NCBI RefSeq assembly: GCF_023715105.1
Contig: NZ_JAMBNO010000006.1
Coordinates: forward strand, 62,001 to 126,000
Reading direction: 5' to 3'
Source: Hydrogenophaga intermedia
GTDB taxonomy: Bacteria > Pseudomonadota > Gammaproteobacteria > Burkholderiales > Burkholderiaceae_C
DNA: 64,000 nucleotides
Shown: piece after piece, positions 1 to 8,673 of the stretch
How the letters are laid out: each line of letters begins with the position of its first letter
Position numbering within the stretch: position 1 is the stretch's first letter
Translations under genes and position numbers: made by a program
Notes under the pieces: generated by a model
What the model was told of the DNA's origin: nothing
The model's database searches: none
Seen by the model: only the letters and a program-made list of their open reading frames with translations

Positions 1-387
1 GCCGACCCAACCCATGGCGTGGGTCCGTTCTCCGCCCCAATGGGCGAGAAGCGTTAGCCACAGCGGCATGGTGGCGATGATGCAGGCCACCAGGCCCGTG
101 GCAACCCCTTGCGCAATGGCGAGAACCGCCAGTGCAAAGCTTGCGAAGGACATGACGGTCCCGGCAACGATGCAGTTGATTGCCTGCCGCATGCTCAGTG
201 TGCGCAGCCCCGAAGTGCCGGCAAAGACCAGCATGATCAAGCCCGCCGCGGCGAAACGTACCCCGGTCATGAAGACCGGCGGTATGCCTTGAACAGCAAG
301 CAAGGTTGCGTAGTGGGTAGTCCCCCAGACCACATAGACGGTCAACAGTGCGAGGGCCACCTTCCAGCGCGCACAGATCGCCGTCAT
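1..387 (-). CDS. EamA/DMT-family transporter, N-terminal part (partial)
   Basis: The first 129 codons encode a very hydrophobic protein starting MTAICARWKVALALL, with about four predicted membrane helices and the sequence VVWGTTHYATLLAVQGIPP. This resembles the first repeat of EamA/DMT drug-metabolite transporters, where W-G-(S/T) in helix 1 and an early GIPP-type turn are typical. The gene runs off the left edge, so the second EamA repeat is not seen. Its ATG overlaps the TGA of the upstream membrane gene (ATGA at 384-387), so the two are translationally coupled. Substrate is unknown; family members often export amino acids or metabolites. Confidence 0.75.
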   Translation of the reverse strand, partial: MTAICARWKVALALLTVYVVWGTTHYATLLAVQGIPPVFMTGVRFAAAGLIMLVFAGTSGLRTLSMRQAINCIVAGTVMSFASFALAVLAIAQGVATGLVACIIATMPLWLTLLAHWGGERTHAMGWVG

Positions 388-950
388 GCCGCTTCCTTGG
401 GTAGCTCTTGCCGCTCGAATGACGGAAACGCCACGAACAGCTTGAACGCCAAGGCCATCGACAAGAGAACGAACAGGGGCGATGAACCGGGCATGGCAAC
501 GGCATAGGCGGGCCACGCCAACGCCAGCACAACGCGAAACCCGCCGGCGACCGAGCGGCTGCACATGGCACCGCCCACAGCCCCCAGGAACAGCAAGCTG
601 AGTCCCATGGCGGCAGCGCCGGCAGGGCTGTCGGAGAGCAGCCATGCGAGCGCGATGACATGCCCCGCATGGACCAACTGGAAGCCGGCTTGCTTCAGTG
701 GATCACGGTAGTGGCCTCGGTGCCACCGCTGAAGCGGGGGCAGACTGCAGGCGATGCAGCCGCCAATCAGATCGATGGCCAGCAAGGCGACTAGGGTGAC
801 GGCCCAATCGGCGGCGTCCCGGTGCGCAAGCACCTGCCCGCACAAAAGTCCTGCCATCAAGGCAGGGATGAGGATCAGGGCGATCTGGGCAACCGAAGCG
901 CCCGTCCCGACGAGTCGATCCATAAGCGATGCGGGTTGGGAGGTGCGCAT
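384..950 (-). CDS. Uncharacterised integral membrane protein
   Basis: This 188-aa protein (from ATG at 950, MRTSQPASLMDRL) has about five hydrophobic segments, including ALILIPALMAGLLCGQVLA and GLSLLFLGAVGGAM. No family is recognised. The open frame extends upstream to 1070, but that part is Arg/Ser-rich and unlike a membrane protein, so the internal ATG is preferred. It directly precedes and is coupled to the DMT transporter gene by an ATGA overlap, so both probably work in the same export or membrane process. Function is unknown. Confidence 0.55.
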   Translation of the reverse strand: MRTSQPASLMDRLVGTGASVAQIALILIPALMAGLLCGQVLAHRDAADWAVTLVALLAIDLIGGCIACSLPPLQRWHRGHYRDPLKQAGFQLVHAGHVIALAWLLSDSPAGAAAMGLSLLFLGAVGGAMCSRSVAGGFRVVLALAWPAYAVAMPGSSPLFVLLSMALAFKLFVAFPSFERQELPKEAA

Positions 951-1141
951 GTCAGTGGTCGCAAGGCGATGACGTTGTGACGCCGACGGTAGCCTTGCCG
1001 CGCGGTCGATACCTGAAATCCATGCGCTCCACCCGCGCGCTGTTTCCTCCCTGCACCCCGCCATCGCCATCCTTGAAGGCAGCGTGACGCGGTGGTTGCG
1101 AATTTCCTGTTCACGGCATACGCGCTCGGCACGATCCGCGG

Positions 1142-1423
1142 ATGGACCACAGCACCGAGGATCAAACCCACCCGACGACGCCCGTTCACTTCGTTGGTCA
1201 AGTGCCCGTCGAGGTCAACCTGCCTGTCGGATCGGAGATCGAGTGCGTGGGGGGTCATCTGTGGTTCACCGTTCGACCACCCGACAGCAACTTCTATGTC
1301 GACGACAAGTTCCTGGTGACGGGTGAGAAGTTTCTGGCCACGCAGAACCTCCGGATCTGGGTCTCAAGCGTCAGGGGCGAGCCCGCGGGGTATCGGGTGA
1401 GGCCCGGCGTGCATCTCAGGTAA
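1142..1423 (+). CDS. DUF2917-like small protein
   Basis: This is a 93-aa predicted all-beta protein. The stretch VNLPVGSEIECVGGHLWFTV, the later FLVTGEKFLA and SSVRGEPAGYRV match the pattern of DUF2917 proteins, which look like a single cupin-like barrel. A second protein with the same pattern lies at 17229-17576 in this window. There is no strong ribosome binding site, so the exact start is uncertain. It lies between divergently and convergently read genes, not in an operon. Function of the family is unknown; family assignment rests on pattern similarity. Confidence 0.5.
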   Translation: MDHSTEDQTHPTTPVHFVGQVPVEVNLPVGSEIECVGGHLWFTVRPPDSNFYVDDKFLVTGEKFLATQNLRIWVSSVRGEPAGYRVRPGVHLR

Positions 1424-1459
1424 GGCAGGGCGCGCATCGCTGGCCTGCGTTGTCTCCCC

Positions 1460-2911
1460 TCAAGTCCACTGCGGCAAGTGGCTGCCGGGTGGCATGGAGG
1501 GCCTGGCCCACATGGCAGGTGTCTGTGCGAAGCGAGCGGCGTGCGTCGCAGCAACCAGGCGCCCGAATCCCGAGTCCGTGGCCTCCAGGAAGCACTCAAT
1601 GTCTGGCTTGGCGCACGCGAGTCCGTTGGGGATGCGTCCCATGGAGCGCAACCAGTTCGCCGTCTGCGCCAGCGAGACGCGCACGTGCCACGAGCCGCCC
1701 TCCTGTTGCTGGCGGATGAGCGCCGCCTGGGCGCCCAAGGCCATCAGGTATCCACTGGCGTGATCCAGGATCTGCATCGGCAGCGCCTTGGGCGTATCGG
1801 ACCCAGCGGCCTGCGCCTCAGCGTGGTTGAAGCCGGTTGCGGTCTGGACCAGCGAGTCGAATCCACGACGGTGAGCCCAAGGGCCTTCATGCCCGTAGGC
1901 GCTGAGCGACACGTAGACAATGCCCGGGCGCAGATGGGCAAGCCCTTCTGCGCTGAACCCCAGTGCGGCAAGCCCACCAGGCCGGTAGCCCTGCATGAAC
2001 ACATGGGCTTGCGTGCCGAGATGAGCCAGGCGTTTGCGGCCTTCAGGATGATGGAGATCGATCAGCGCTGAGAGCTTCCCTCGGCTGGTCTCTGCAATCA
2101 CGTCCACGTTGGGGAGGTTCGGCGAGTTGATGAGCATCACGTCGGCGCCGTAGGCCGCCAACGTGCGCCCGGCGACAGGTCCCGCCAGGATGCGCGTCAG
2201 GTCAAGCACCCGGATGCCCGACAGCGGGCGCTCAGTTGCCTGCAGATCGGGCAATGGCCGCGGGTCCGCCTCACCGACCTTCTCGATCGTGTACAACGGA
2301 AGCCGGGCAACCGCCTTGGCCGGCTCTGACGCGTCCCACTCCTCGAACGATCGCAAGGCGGCCACGACAAGCCCGCGCTCGGCCGCCTTTTGTTCGAAGT
2401 CGAGCGCGTTGGTATGCGACAAGGCGGCGATCACATCGGCCCTGGTGGTGGTGTCATCGGCCCTCAGGCCCAGCAACGCCAGAGCGCCCTCGCGGTGGTG
2501 CCTGAAGTTGGCGTGAATGCGGACCCAGCCATTGCGCGCGTCCGGACCGCACGGGTAGAGCCCTGAGAAGCGGTCCCATACCTCGGGAATCACGCCATCC
2601 AGGCTCATGAAGTTGGTGCACTCCACTGCCGCATGAAGCATGTCGACCGACACCTGCTGGCGGCTGAGCCCGCGCACGTGCCGCACCTCCGCGGCGGCCA
2701 GGGCTGCGGCTGCAATGCTCGCCTGGGCCGCCGTGCCGACGGCAAACGACGACGGCATGACGGGATCGGACCCGCTCAAGGTCAATGAAGCCAGCGCGGA
2801 CGGGGGCAGCCCGGCCTGACACCAGAGATCGGCGGTAACGGCGTTGGCAGGGGGTGGTACGGCGTTCATGGAGTCGATGTCGAGGGTCGGGATCGGGTCG
2901 TTGCCGTGCAT
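1460..2911 (-). CDS. CaiB/BaiF family CoA-transferase
   Basis: This protein of about 483 aa belongs to the class III CoA-transferases, which move CoA between carboxylic acids. The family hallmarks are visible: GIRVLDLTRILAGPVAGRTLA in the middle, GADVMLINSPNLP, the dipeptide-rich RGKLSALIDL, YVSLSAYGHEGPW, and GFDSLVQTATGF, where the Asp aligns with the catalytic nucleophile of formyl-CoA transferase. The N-terminal half is a duplicated, degenerate CoA-transferase fold, as in longer family members. The start is uncertain: ATG at 2911 or ATG at 2869. It probably activates an organic acid for the CoA-dependent catabolism suggested by neighbouring enoyl-CoA hydratase and thioesterase genes; the acid is unknown. 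Confidence 0.85.
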   Translation of the reverse strand: MHGNDPIPTLDIDSMNAVPPPANAVTADLWCQAGLPPSALASLTLSGSDPVMPSSFAVGTAAQASIAAAALAAAEVRHVRGLSRQQVSVDMLHAAVECTNFMSLDGVIPEVWDRFSGLYPCGPDARNGWVRIHANFRHHREGALALLGLRADDTTTRADVIAALSHTNALDFEQKAAERGLVVAALRSFEEWDASEPAKAVARLPLYTIEKVGEADPRPLPDLQATERPLSGIRVLDLTRILAGPVAGRTLAAYGADVMLINSPNLPNVDVIAETSRGKLSALIDLHHPEGRKRLAHLGTQAHVFMQGYRPGGLAALGFSAEGLAHLRPGIVYVSLSAYGHEGPWAHRRGFDSLVQTATGFNHAEAQAAGSDTPKALPMQILDHASGYLMALGAQAALIRQQQEGGSWHVRVSLAQTANWLRSMGRIPNGLACAKPDIECFLEATDSGFGRLVAATHAARFAQTPAMWARPSMPPGSHLPQWT

Positions 2912-3278
2912 GCAATCAATCCATCGTGACACCTTCAGCGGCGGCAGCAATGAAATTCGATTCCCGACCCGCGGCGTGCACTCCTGCGTCGCATGCGACG
3001 CATGGCCGCCGCGCGAAGCTGGCTCGCTGCCAGTCGCCGCGATTTCATGTGTGCGAAGTCTGGCCCCCCTAGGATTCCCTGCGATCGATACCAGCTCGGC
3101 GTTGCCTCCTTGTGCAGAGGGTGATGCAGCGTGATTCTGACTCCGTGTTCACCTTGCATGGGTGATCTTTGGCGGTGAGGGCTCCGGTCCTCACCGCTTT
3201 TTTTCCTTCGGATTTCCGCAAGCTTGCCTACCAAAGTTTCCGATGGTCTGAACAGGGCAGGGACCGAACAATGACGCC
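2912..3278. other. Intergenic region with an orphan + strand terminator
   Basis: About 370 bases separate the divergent CoA-transferase and TSUP genes. No supportable open frame is seen. The only strong structure is the hairpin with a T-run at 3172-3204, which reads in the + direction and has no gene before it. Confidence 0.5.
3172..3204 (+). terminator. Strong intrinsic terminator (orphan)
   Basis: A perfect 9-bp stem, GCGGTGAGG (3172-3180) and CCTCACCGC (3189-3197), with an 8-nt loop is followed by seven T residues. The reverse strand has no T-run on the other side, so it works only on + transcripts. There is no + strand gene upstream of it within the window's reading; it ends an unseen small RNA or acts as an attenuator before the TSUP gene 75 bases downstream. 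Confidence 0.8.
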
Positions 3279-4022
3279 ATGCCCGCCTCTGAATTCTTGT
3301 TCGCCGCGCTGGTGTTCGTGCTCGCCGGTATGGTGAAGGGCATCACGGGCATGGGATTGCCGACCGTTGCGATCGCGCTGCTGCCAGTCGTATTGCCCAC
3401 CGGGCTGGCGGCATCGCTGCTGGTGGTGCCATCCTTGTTGACGAACATCTGGCAGTTTGTTCGGTCCCCCCGTTGCACGGTACTGCTCAAGCGTCTGGGC
3501 GGCCTGCTGGCCGGCGTGGTGCTGGGGGGCTTGCTGTCCCCGCTACCCAGTGTCTCCTCCGCCAGCACCCAGACCCTTGTGCTTCTCGGTGCGGCGCTGA
3601 CGCTTTATGGCGCTGTCGGCCTGATCGGCTGGCGGTTTCCCCATCCCGGGCGGCACGAGTGGTGGGCGAGCCCTTTGGCCGGTGTGGCAACCGGCGCACT
3701 GACGGTGGCCACCGGGGTGTTCGTGGTGCCTTCCGTCCCCTACCTGCAGTCCCTCGACCTCGACAAGGAAGGCCTTGTGGGCGCGCTCGGATTGACATTC
3801 ACCGTTTGCACCTTGGTGCTCTGGCTCAGTCTCGGCGTATCGACCACGGTGGTCGCGAGCGCGTGGTGGTCGCTGCTCATGCTTGGCCCGGCGTTGCTCG
3901 GGGTTTGGGTTGGCGGGGCCTTGAGAGGCCGTCTCAGCGAGCAGATGTTCAAGCGCTGCTTCCTCGGCACCCTGATCCTGCTGGGTGGCTACACAGTGGT
4001 TCGCGCATTGGGGGGCGCCTGA
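3279..4022 (+). CDS. TSUP/TauE-SafE family membrane permease
   Basis: The 247-aa protein has the N-terminal segment FVLAGMVKGITGMGLPTVAI, the conserved glycine-rich signature of the TSUP (sulfite exporter TauE/SafE) family, and about eight hydrophobic helices in two repeats. Family members move sulfonates, sulfite or organic anions across the inner membrane. It is followed after 2 bases by a small soluble protein, then by an MFS transporter and an SDR in the same direction, so it may be the first gene of an operon. Confidence 0.85.
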   Translation: MPASEFLFAALVFVLAGMVKGITGMGLPTVAIALLPVVLPTGLAASLLVVPSLLTNIWQFVRSPRCTVLLKRLGGLLAGVVLGGLLSPLPSVSSASTQTLVLLGAALTLYGAVGLIGWRFPHPGRHEWWASPLAGVATGALTVATGVFVVPSVPYLQSLDLDKEGLVGALGLTFTVCTLVLWLSLGVSTTVVASAWWSLLMLGPALLGVWVGGALRGRLSEQMFKRCFLGTLILLGGYTVVRALGGA

Positions 4023-4024
4023 GC

Positions 4025-4294
4025 ATGACCGAACTTGAGGCCACGGGGCGCGAACTGGAGAAACTCTACCGGTGTGCGTTGGGGCTGACTGCGCTGCTTG
4101 AGGATCTGGCGCCCGGCGATGCCGTCCCCGAGCGTCAGTGGTTCCTTGTGCACCAGTTGCTGCAGGAGTTGACCGACTCGGCCGACAGCGCGCGCGCTGG
4201 CCTGGTGCTGGCCACGCTGCGCCTGCCGCGACCCATGTCAGTGGTCACGCCCGAGGTCCGGCCCCACCTTGAATCCCACCGGTGGCCCGGGTAA
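4025..4294 (+). CDS. Small hypothetical protein, coupled to TSUP gene
   Basis: An 89-aa acidic, leucine-rich, mostly helical protein starting MTELEATGRELEKLYRC. Its ATG sits 2 bases after the TSUP stop codon, which argues for real translation. The C-terminus is Pro/His-rich. No family is recognised and no membrane segment or metal site is seen. Confidence 0.5.
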   Translation: MTELEATGRELEKLYRCALGLTALLEDLAPGDAVPERQWFLVHQLLQELTDSADSARAGLVLATLRLPRPMSVVTPEVRPHLESHRWPG

Positions 4295-4386
4295 CAGGAT
4301 TCCTGAGAGATCTGCCGTCGTTCCATACAGTGCCTGTGCATCCCCGCATTTCGAGAACAACACCCTCCGGGGTCACAGGCCACACC

Positions 4387-5613
4387 ATGACGACGGTAAG
4401 CCCTCGACCGGGGGCTGATGCGACGCCCAGTGCCGACACCGCCCTGGTGATTCGACTCGGGCTGTCGCAGTTGGTGGCTTGGGGTGCGTTGCACTACATC
4501 ATTGGCGTCTTTGGTGCCGACATCGCTCGTTCGATGGGTTGGAGCCCGGTGAGCGTGCATGGCGGCTTCTCCGTCTCCCTGGTGGTCATGGGTTTGAGTT
4601 CGCGGTGGGTCGGGGAGCGGATCGACCGGCACGGCGGGCGCCGCGCCATGTCAATGGGTTTCTGGATCGGGGCCAGCGGTTGTCTGCTGCTCGCGTCGTC
4701 GCGCGACATCGTGACCTTCTACCTGGCCTGGGTGGTGCTCGGCTTCGCCATGCGACTGTCACTCTACGACGCCGCGTTTGCCACACTCGTCAAGGTGAAG
4801 GGTATGCAGTCGCAGCAGTCCATGACGGTGATCACCCTGTTCGGCGGCCTGGCCTCGACCGCGTTCTGGCCGCTTGGTCACGCGCTGGCGTCCATCTGGG
4901 GCTGGCGCGGTGCCCTGGTTGCCTACGCAGTCATTCTGGTGGTTTCGTCGCTGCTCCTGAGGGCCATCCCGCGCGTGGCGACCGTGCAGGGCGCAGCGCA
5001 AACCGGTCCGGCCAGCAGCGAGCAGGTCTTGCCAGTGCCGCATGAAGCCGCCAAGACCACTGCCTATGGCCTGGGCGCCACCTTGATCCTGTTCATGCAG
5101 GCCGGCATGGCAGCGCACTTCATAGAGTTGCTGTCACGGCTGGGTTGGGCGATCGGAGCGGTGGTCGCCATGTCCACCATGCTGGGTATCGGTCAGCTAC
5201 TGGGACGCCTCTACATGGTCTTCCATGGCCACCGGTTCCCCATCCTGTGGATGAACCTCTTGCCACCGAGCTTGCTGCTGCTGAGCTATGGCCTGTATTT
5301 CCATGGCGACCGTTCGCTCGTGATCGCCGGGGCCTTTGCGCTGCTCTACGGTGCCGGCAACGGCATTTCGACCATCACGCGGGGCGCGGTGCCCGTCGCC
5401 TTGTTCGGTGCCAAGGGCTATGGCGCTCGTGTCGGTCGCGTTCTGCGGCCGGCCTTCTTCGCATCGGCCGCGGCACCGATGGCCTTTGCGTGGACCATCG
5501 CACAGTGGGGATCACAGGCGACGGTGAGCATCAACGTCGTGTTCTCGGCCGTCCTGTTGGGCGCCGCAGGGGCACTGATTCACCTTGACAGCAAAACCAG
5601 GAGATCGGCATGA
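4387..5613 (+). CDS. MFS transporter
   Basis: A 408-aa protein with about twelve hydrophobic segments and the MFS loop 2-3 pattern (RWVGERIDRHGGRRAM). The upstream part of the open frame (from 4282) is not hydrophobic and overlaps the previous gene, so the ATG at 4387 (MTTVSPRPGAD) is chosen. The stop overlaps the following SDR start by 4 bases (ATGA at 5610-5613), so transport and dehydrogenation are coupled. Substrate is likely a small organic acid; that is inference from the family and context. Confidence 0.85.
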   Translation: MTTVSPRPGADATPSADTALVIRLGLSQLVAWGALHYIIGVFGADIARSMGWSPVSVHGGFSVSLVVMGLSSRWVGERIDRHGGRRAMSMGFWIGASGCLLLASSRDIVTFYLAWVVLGFAMRLSLYDAAFATLVKVKGMQSQQSMTVITLFGGLASTAFWPLGHALASIWGWRGALVAYAVILVVSSLLLRAIPRVATVQGAAQTGPASSEQVLPVPHEAAKTTAYGLGATLILFMQAGMAAHFIELLSRLGWAIGAVVAMSTMLGIGQLLGRLYMVFHGHRFPILWMNLLPPSLLLLSYGLYFHGDRSLVIAGAFALLYGAGNGISTITRGAVPVALFGAKGYGARVGRVLRPAFFASAAAPMAFAWTIAQWGSQATVSINVVFSAVLLGAAGALIHLDSKTRRSA

Positions 5614-6359
5614 GCAAAGAGAAGCCAGGGACGGTGATCGTGACAGGTGGCGGCAGGGGCATCGGTGCCGAGGTGGTTCAGCTGTTTGCCCAGGCCGGCC
5701 ACAACGTCTTGTTCACCTACGCCAGCAAGCCCCATCGGGCACAGGAGGTGGTGGACCGATGTGCGCCCTTTGGCGTGAAGGTGGTGGCCGTGCAGGCCGA
5801 TGTTCGCGATCCCATGCTGGCCACTGCAGTAGTGGAGCAGGCGCAGAGGCTCTCCGCCGTGATCGGACTGGTCAACAACGCCGGCATCACCAGCCGTATC
5901 GGCTCCTTCCTCGATGTCGACATCGAGACCATGCGCGACGTTCTGGACGTGAACGTTCTGGGCACGATGGTGATGTGCCAGGCTGTTGTTCGGGATTGGG
6001 TCGCGCGGGGGGCGAGTGGCAGCATCGTCAACGTGTCTTCCATCGCCGCCACGCTCGGCTCGCCCGGCGAGTACATCCACTACGCGGGGTCCAAAGCTGC
6101 TGTCGAAGGGTTCACCATCGGGCTGGCCAAGGAGTTTGCGGACCGTGGCATCCGTGCCAACGTGGTGTCGCCCGGGACCACCGACACCGAAATCCATGCC
6201 CTCTCGGGCGAGCCTGGCCGGGCCGAGCGCGTCGCGCCGAAGATTCCGATGAGGCGGGCAGGGGACCCGCGCGAGATTGCGGAGGCCATTGCCTGGATGC
6301 TCTCGGACAAGGCTTCCTATGTCACCGGCGCGGTGCTGCGCGTCGCCGGGGGGCTTTGA
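5610..6359 (+). CDS. SDR family oxidoreductase (FabG-like)
   Basis: A 249-aa classical short-chain dehydrogenase. The nucleotide-binding TGGGRGIG is near residue 12, NNAG near residue 87, the catalytic Ser in NVSSIAATLG and the YxxxK in YAGSKAAVEG, followed by ANVVSPGTTDTE. Length is normal for the family. It oxidises or reduces a hydroxy/keto substrate with NAD(P). It is translationally coupled to the MFS transporter upstream and faces a LysR gene downstream. Confidence 0.9.
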   Translation: MSKEKPGTVIVTGGGRGIGAEVVQLFAQAGHNVLFTYASKPHRAQEVVDRCAPFGVKVVAVQADVRDPMLATAVVEQAQRLSAVIGLVNNAGITSRIGSFLDVDIETMRDVLDVNVLGTMVMCQAVVRDWVARGASGSIVNVSSIAATLGSPGEYIHYAGSKAAVEGFTIGLAKEFADRGIRANVVSPGTTDTEIHALSGEPGRAERVAPKIPMRRAGDPREIAEAIAWMLSDKASYVTGAVLRVAGGL

Positions 6360-6394
6360 GCGTCAGCGGGACGCAGACCCGGCGCGATGGTCGT

Positions 6395-7297
6395 TCAGCC
6401 CTGCTGCCCGGCGTCCATCAGGTAGTCGATGAGGGGTTGCACATACCCGGGTGCCGCGCCCGCCGCGTGGTGCGTGCAGAGGATGAGCCGCCGTCTCGCC
6501 CAGGCATCCCGCAGTGCGCGAACCTCCAGCCCGGGGTGTTTGACTGTGAGGTGTTGCGTGGCCAGGCTCGACACCACCGACACACCCACGCCGAGTGAAG
6601 CCATTCGCAACACGCCCTCGAACGACCGCATGCGCACCCGGTAGTGGATCGCCTTGCCGTGCGCTGCGGCCTTGACCTGCAGGTAGGTATAGAGCGCACT
6701 CTCTTCCGACAGACCCACCATCGCGTGTTCAATGCACTCCTCAAACGTCGGCGACTCGCTCAGGGGCCGCATGAGGTCAGGGTGGCCCACGACCACCAGG
6801 GTGTCATCCGCGAGAGGTGTGCTGTGCAGGCCCGAGGTGTCCATGGTGTCGGCCAGGATGCCGACGTCCGCCTTCTTGCGGTGCAGGGCTTCGAGGATTT
6901 CGCCCGTCCACATCTCCTGGACGTCGACATCGATCTCGGGGTGCAGGCTCAGGAAGCGCGCAAGCGGTTCCGGCAGGTAGGCCGACAGTGCGGCGGTGTT
7001 GGCCAGCAGCTTCACACGCCCACGAACGCCGCGCGAGAACGGCGTCATCTGGTTGCGCAGCTTGTCCATCTCTTGCAGAACACTGCGTGCGTGCTTGGCC
7101 AGTTCAAGTCCCGCATCGGTGGGCGTGACGCCGCTCTTGCCGCGTTCGAAGAGCCGCACACCCAAGGCACCCTCGAGTTCCTGCAGCCTGTTGCTGGCTG
7201 CAGCCAGGGACAGGTGGCACCTGCTCGCCCCTGCAGTGATCGACCCCGTTTCGAGCACTTCGATGAACAGCTTGAGTTTGGCGAGATCGACTTTCAT
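6395..7297 (-). CDS. LysR family transcriptional regulator
   Basis: A 300-aa LTTR with an N-terminal winged HTH (FIEVLETGSITAGASRCHLS, then AASNRLQELEGALGVRLFER) and a periplasmic-binding-like effector domain. It is divergent from the TRAP solute-binding gene at 7534 across 236 bases, and convergent with the SDR gene. By the usual LTTR arrangement it most likely controls the divergent DctP gene. Confidence 0.9.
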   Translation of the reverse strand: MKVDLAKLKLFIEVLETGSITAGASRCHLSLAAASNRLQELEGALGVRLFERGKSGVTPTDAGLELAKHARSVLQEMDKLRNQMTPFSRGVRGRVKLLANTAALSAYLPEPLARFLSLHPEIDVDVQEMWTGEILEALHRKKADVGILADTMDTSGLHSTPLADDTLVVVGHPDLMRPLSESPTFEECIEHAMVGLSEESALYTYLQVKAAAHGKAIHYRVRMRSFEGVLRMASLGVGVSVVSSLATQHLTVKHPGLEVRALRDAWARRRLILCTHHAAGAAPGYVQPLIDYLMDAGQQG

Positions 7298-7533
7298 GAG
7301 ATCGCTGAGCGGTGTCTGTGGTTGGCCGTGCTTTCAAACGTCGGTGTCACCCTGACAGTCTGATCGAGGTCGACGCGGCCATCTGAAACCTGTTGGCTGG
7401 ATGACGAGCGCAATTCAACAGTGAACGGCACCGGTTGGGCAACCTATGGGCGCTCGAACCGACGCACTGCGTCATGGGCACACGGGGCACAGGAGACGAG
7501 TGCCGCAACGTAACCCTCGACTGATTGGATGAT

Positions 7534-8616
7534 ATGGAACGCAGAACCCTAACCAAATCGCTGGGCCTGGCGGGCATCTTGGCCGCTGGCGCAGCGCCGG
7601 CCATCAGCAGCGCGCAACAGGAGATTCGCTGGCGTCTCGCTTCGAGCTTCCCGAAGTCGCTCGACACGATCTATGGTGCGGCCGAGGACTTCTCCAACGT
7701 CGTGTCCGAACTCACCGGAGGCAAGTTCAAGATCAGCGTTCACGCCGGTGGCGAGCTGATGCCTCCCTTCTCGGTGGTGGACGGTGTTCAGGCCCGCACG
7801 GTCGAGATGGCGCACACCGCCAGCTACTACTTCTTCGGCAAGGATCCGACCTTCGCCATCAGTGGTGCGATCCCCTTCGGGATGAATGCGCGTCAGATGA
7901 CGGCCTGGATGCTTGAGGGCAACGGCCTGAAGGCAACCCGCGAGTTCTATGCCAACTTCAACATCGTCAACTACCCGGGCGGCAACACCGGTGCACAGAT
8001 GGCGGGCTGGTTCCGCCGCGAGATCAAGACCGTGAACGATCTCAAGGGTCTCAAGTTCCGCGTTGGCGGGTTTGCGGGGCGCGTGCTCAGCCGACTTGGC
8101 GTGGTGCCGCAGAACATTCCCGGTGGCGAGATCTATCAGGCGCTGGAAAAGGGAACGATCGATGCGGCCGAATGGATCGGGCCGTACGACGACCTGAAGC
8201 TCGGCTTTCACAAGGTGGCGCCCAACTACTACTACCCGGGTTGGTGGGAAGGCGGATTGAACTGTGAGTTCTACATCAACGACAAGGCCCTGGCCGAGCT
8301 GCCCAAGGAGTACCGAGACGTCATCGATCATGCGTCCAAGGTTGCCCACGTGAACATGCAGGCCAAGTACGACGCTCGCAATCCGGTGGCGTTGCGTCAG
8401 CTGGCACAGAATGGCGTCAAGCTGCACGGTCTGAACACGACCATCATGGAAGCGGCCTTCAAGGAAGCGATGGACTTGTACAACGAACTCGGATCGACCA
8501 ACGCCAACTGGAAGAAGGTGTACGACGACTACCGCAAGTTCCAGCGTGAGGTCAACCTCTGGTTCCGCTTCGCCGAGTCCGGCTTCGACCGTTTCATGCA
8601 GGCACAGCGCCTGTAA
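7534..8616 (+). CDS. TRAP transporter solute-binding protein, TakP-like (DctP)
   Basis: A 360-aa periplasmic binding protein. It has a signal peptide with a twin-arginine-like start (MERRTLTKSLGLAGILAAG) and an AQQ cleavage region. DctP-family motifs follow, including GEIYQALEKGTIDAAEWIGP and a YDDLKLGFHKVAPNYYYPGW stretch, which resemble 2-oxoacid-binding TakP proteins. It stands alone, with no TRAP permease adjacent. A related DctP at 21486-22574 sits near the only DctQM pair in the window, so this protein may feed that permease or an unseen one. The ATG at 7534 is preferred over a TTG three codons upstream. Confidence 0.9.
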   Translation: MERRTLTKSLGLAGILAAGAAPAISSAQQEIRWRLASSFPKSLDTIYGAAEDFSNVVSELTGGKFKISVHAGGELMPPFSVVDGVQARTVEMAHTASYYFFGKDPTFAISGAIPFGMNARQMTAWMLEGNGLKATREFYANFNIVNYPGGNTGAQMAGWFRREIKTVNDLKGLKFRVGGFAGRVLSRLGVVPQNIPGGEIYQALEKGTIDAAEWIGPYDDLKLGFHKVAPNYYYPGWWEGGLNCEFYINDKALAELPKEYRDVIDHASKVAHVNMQAKYDARNPVALRQLAQNGVKLHGLNTTIMEAAFKEAMDLYNELGSTNANWKKVYDDYRKFQREVNLWFRFAESGFDRFMQAQRL

Positions 8617-8641
8617 CGCCCGCGAACCGCTGGTTGCCCAG

Positions 8642-8673
8642 GAGGCCAGATGCTGAAGTCAGCGTCTGGCCTC
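8642..8673. terminator. Hairpin between convergent genes
   Basis: The stem GAGGCCAGA (8642-8650) pairs with TCTGGCCTC (8665-8673), and the loop contains an inner GCTGA/TCAGC stem. It overlaps the last codons of the enoyl-CoA hydratase gene and ends the DctP transcript. The T-run is weak (TTGCTTCTT), so termination strength is uncertain. Confidence 0.6.
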
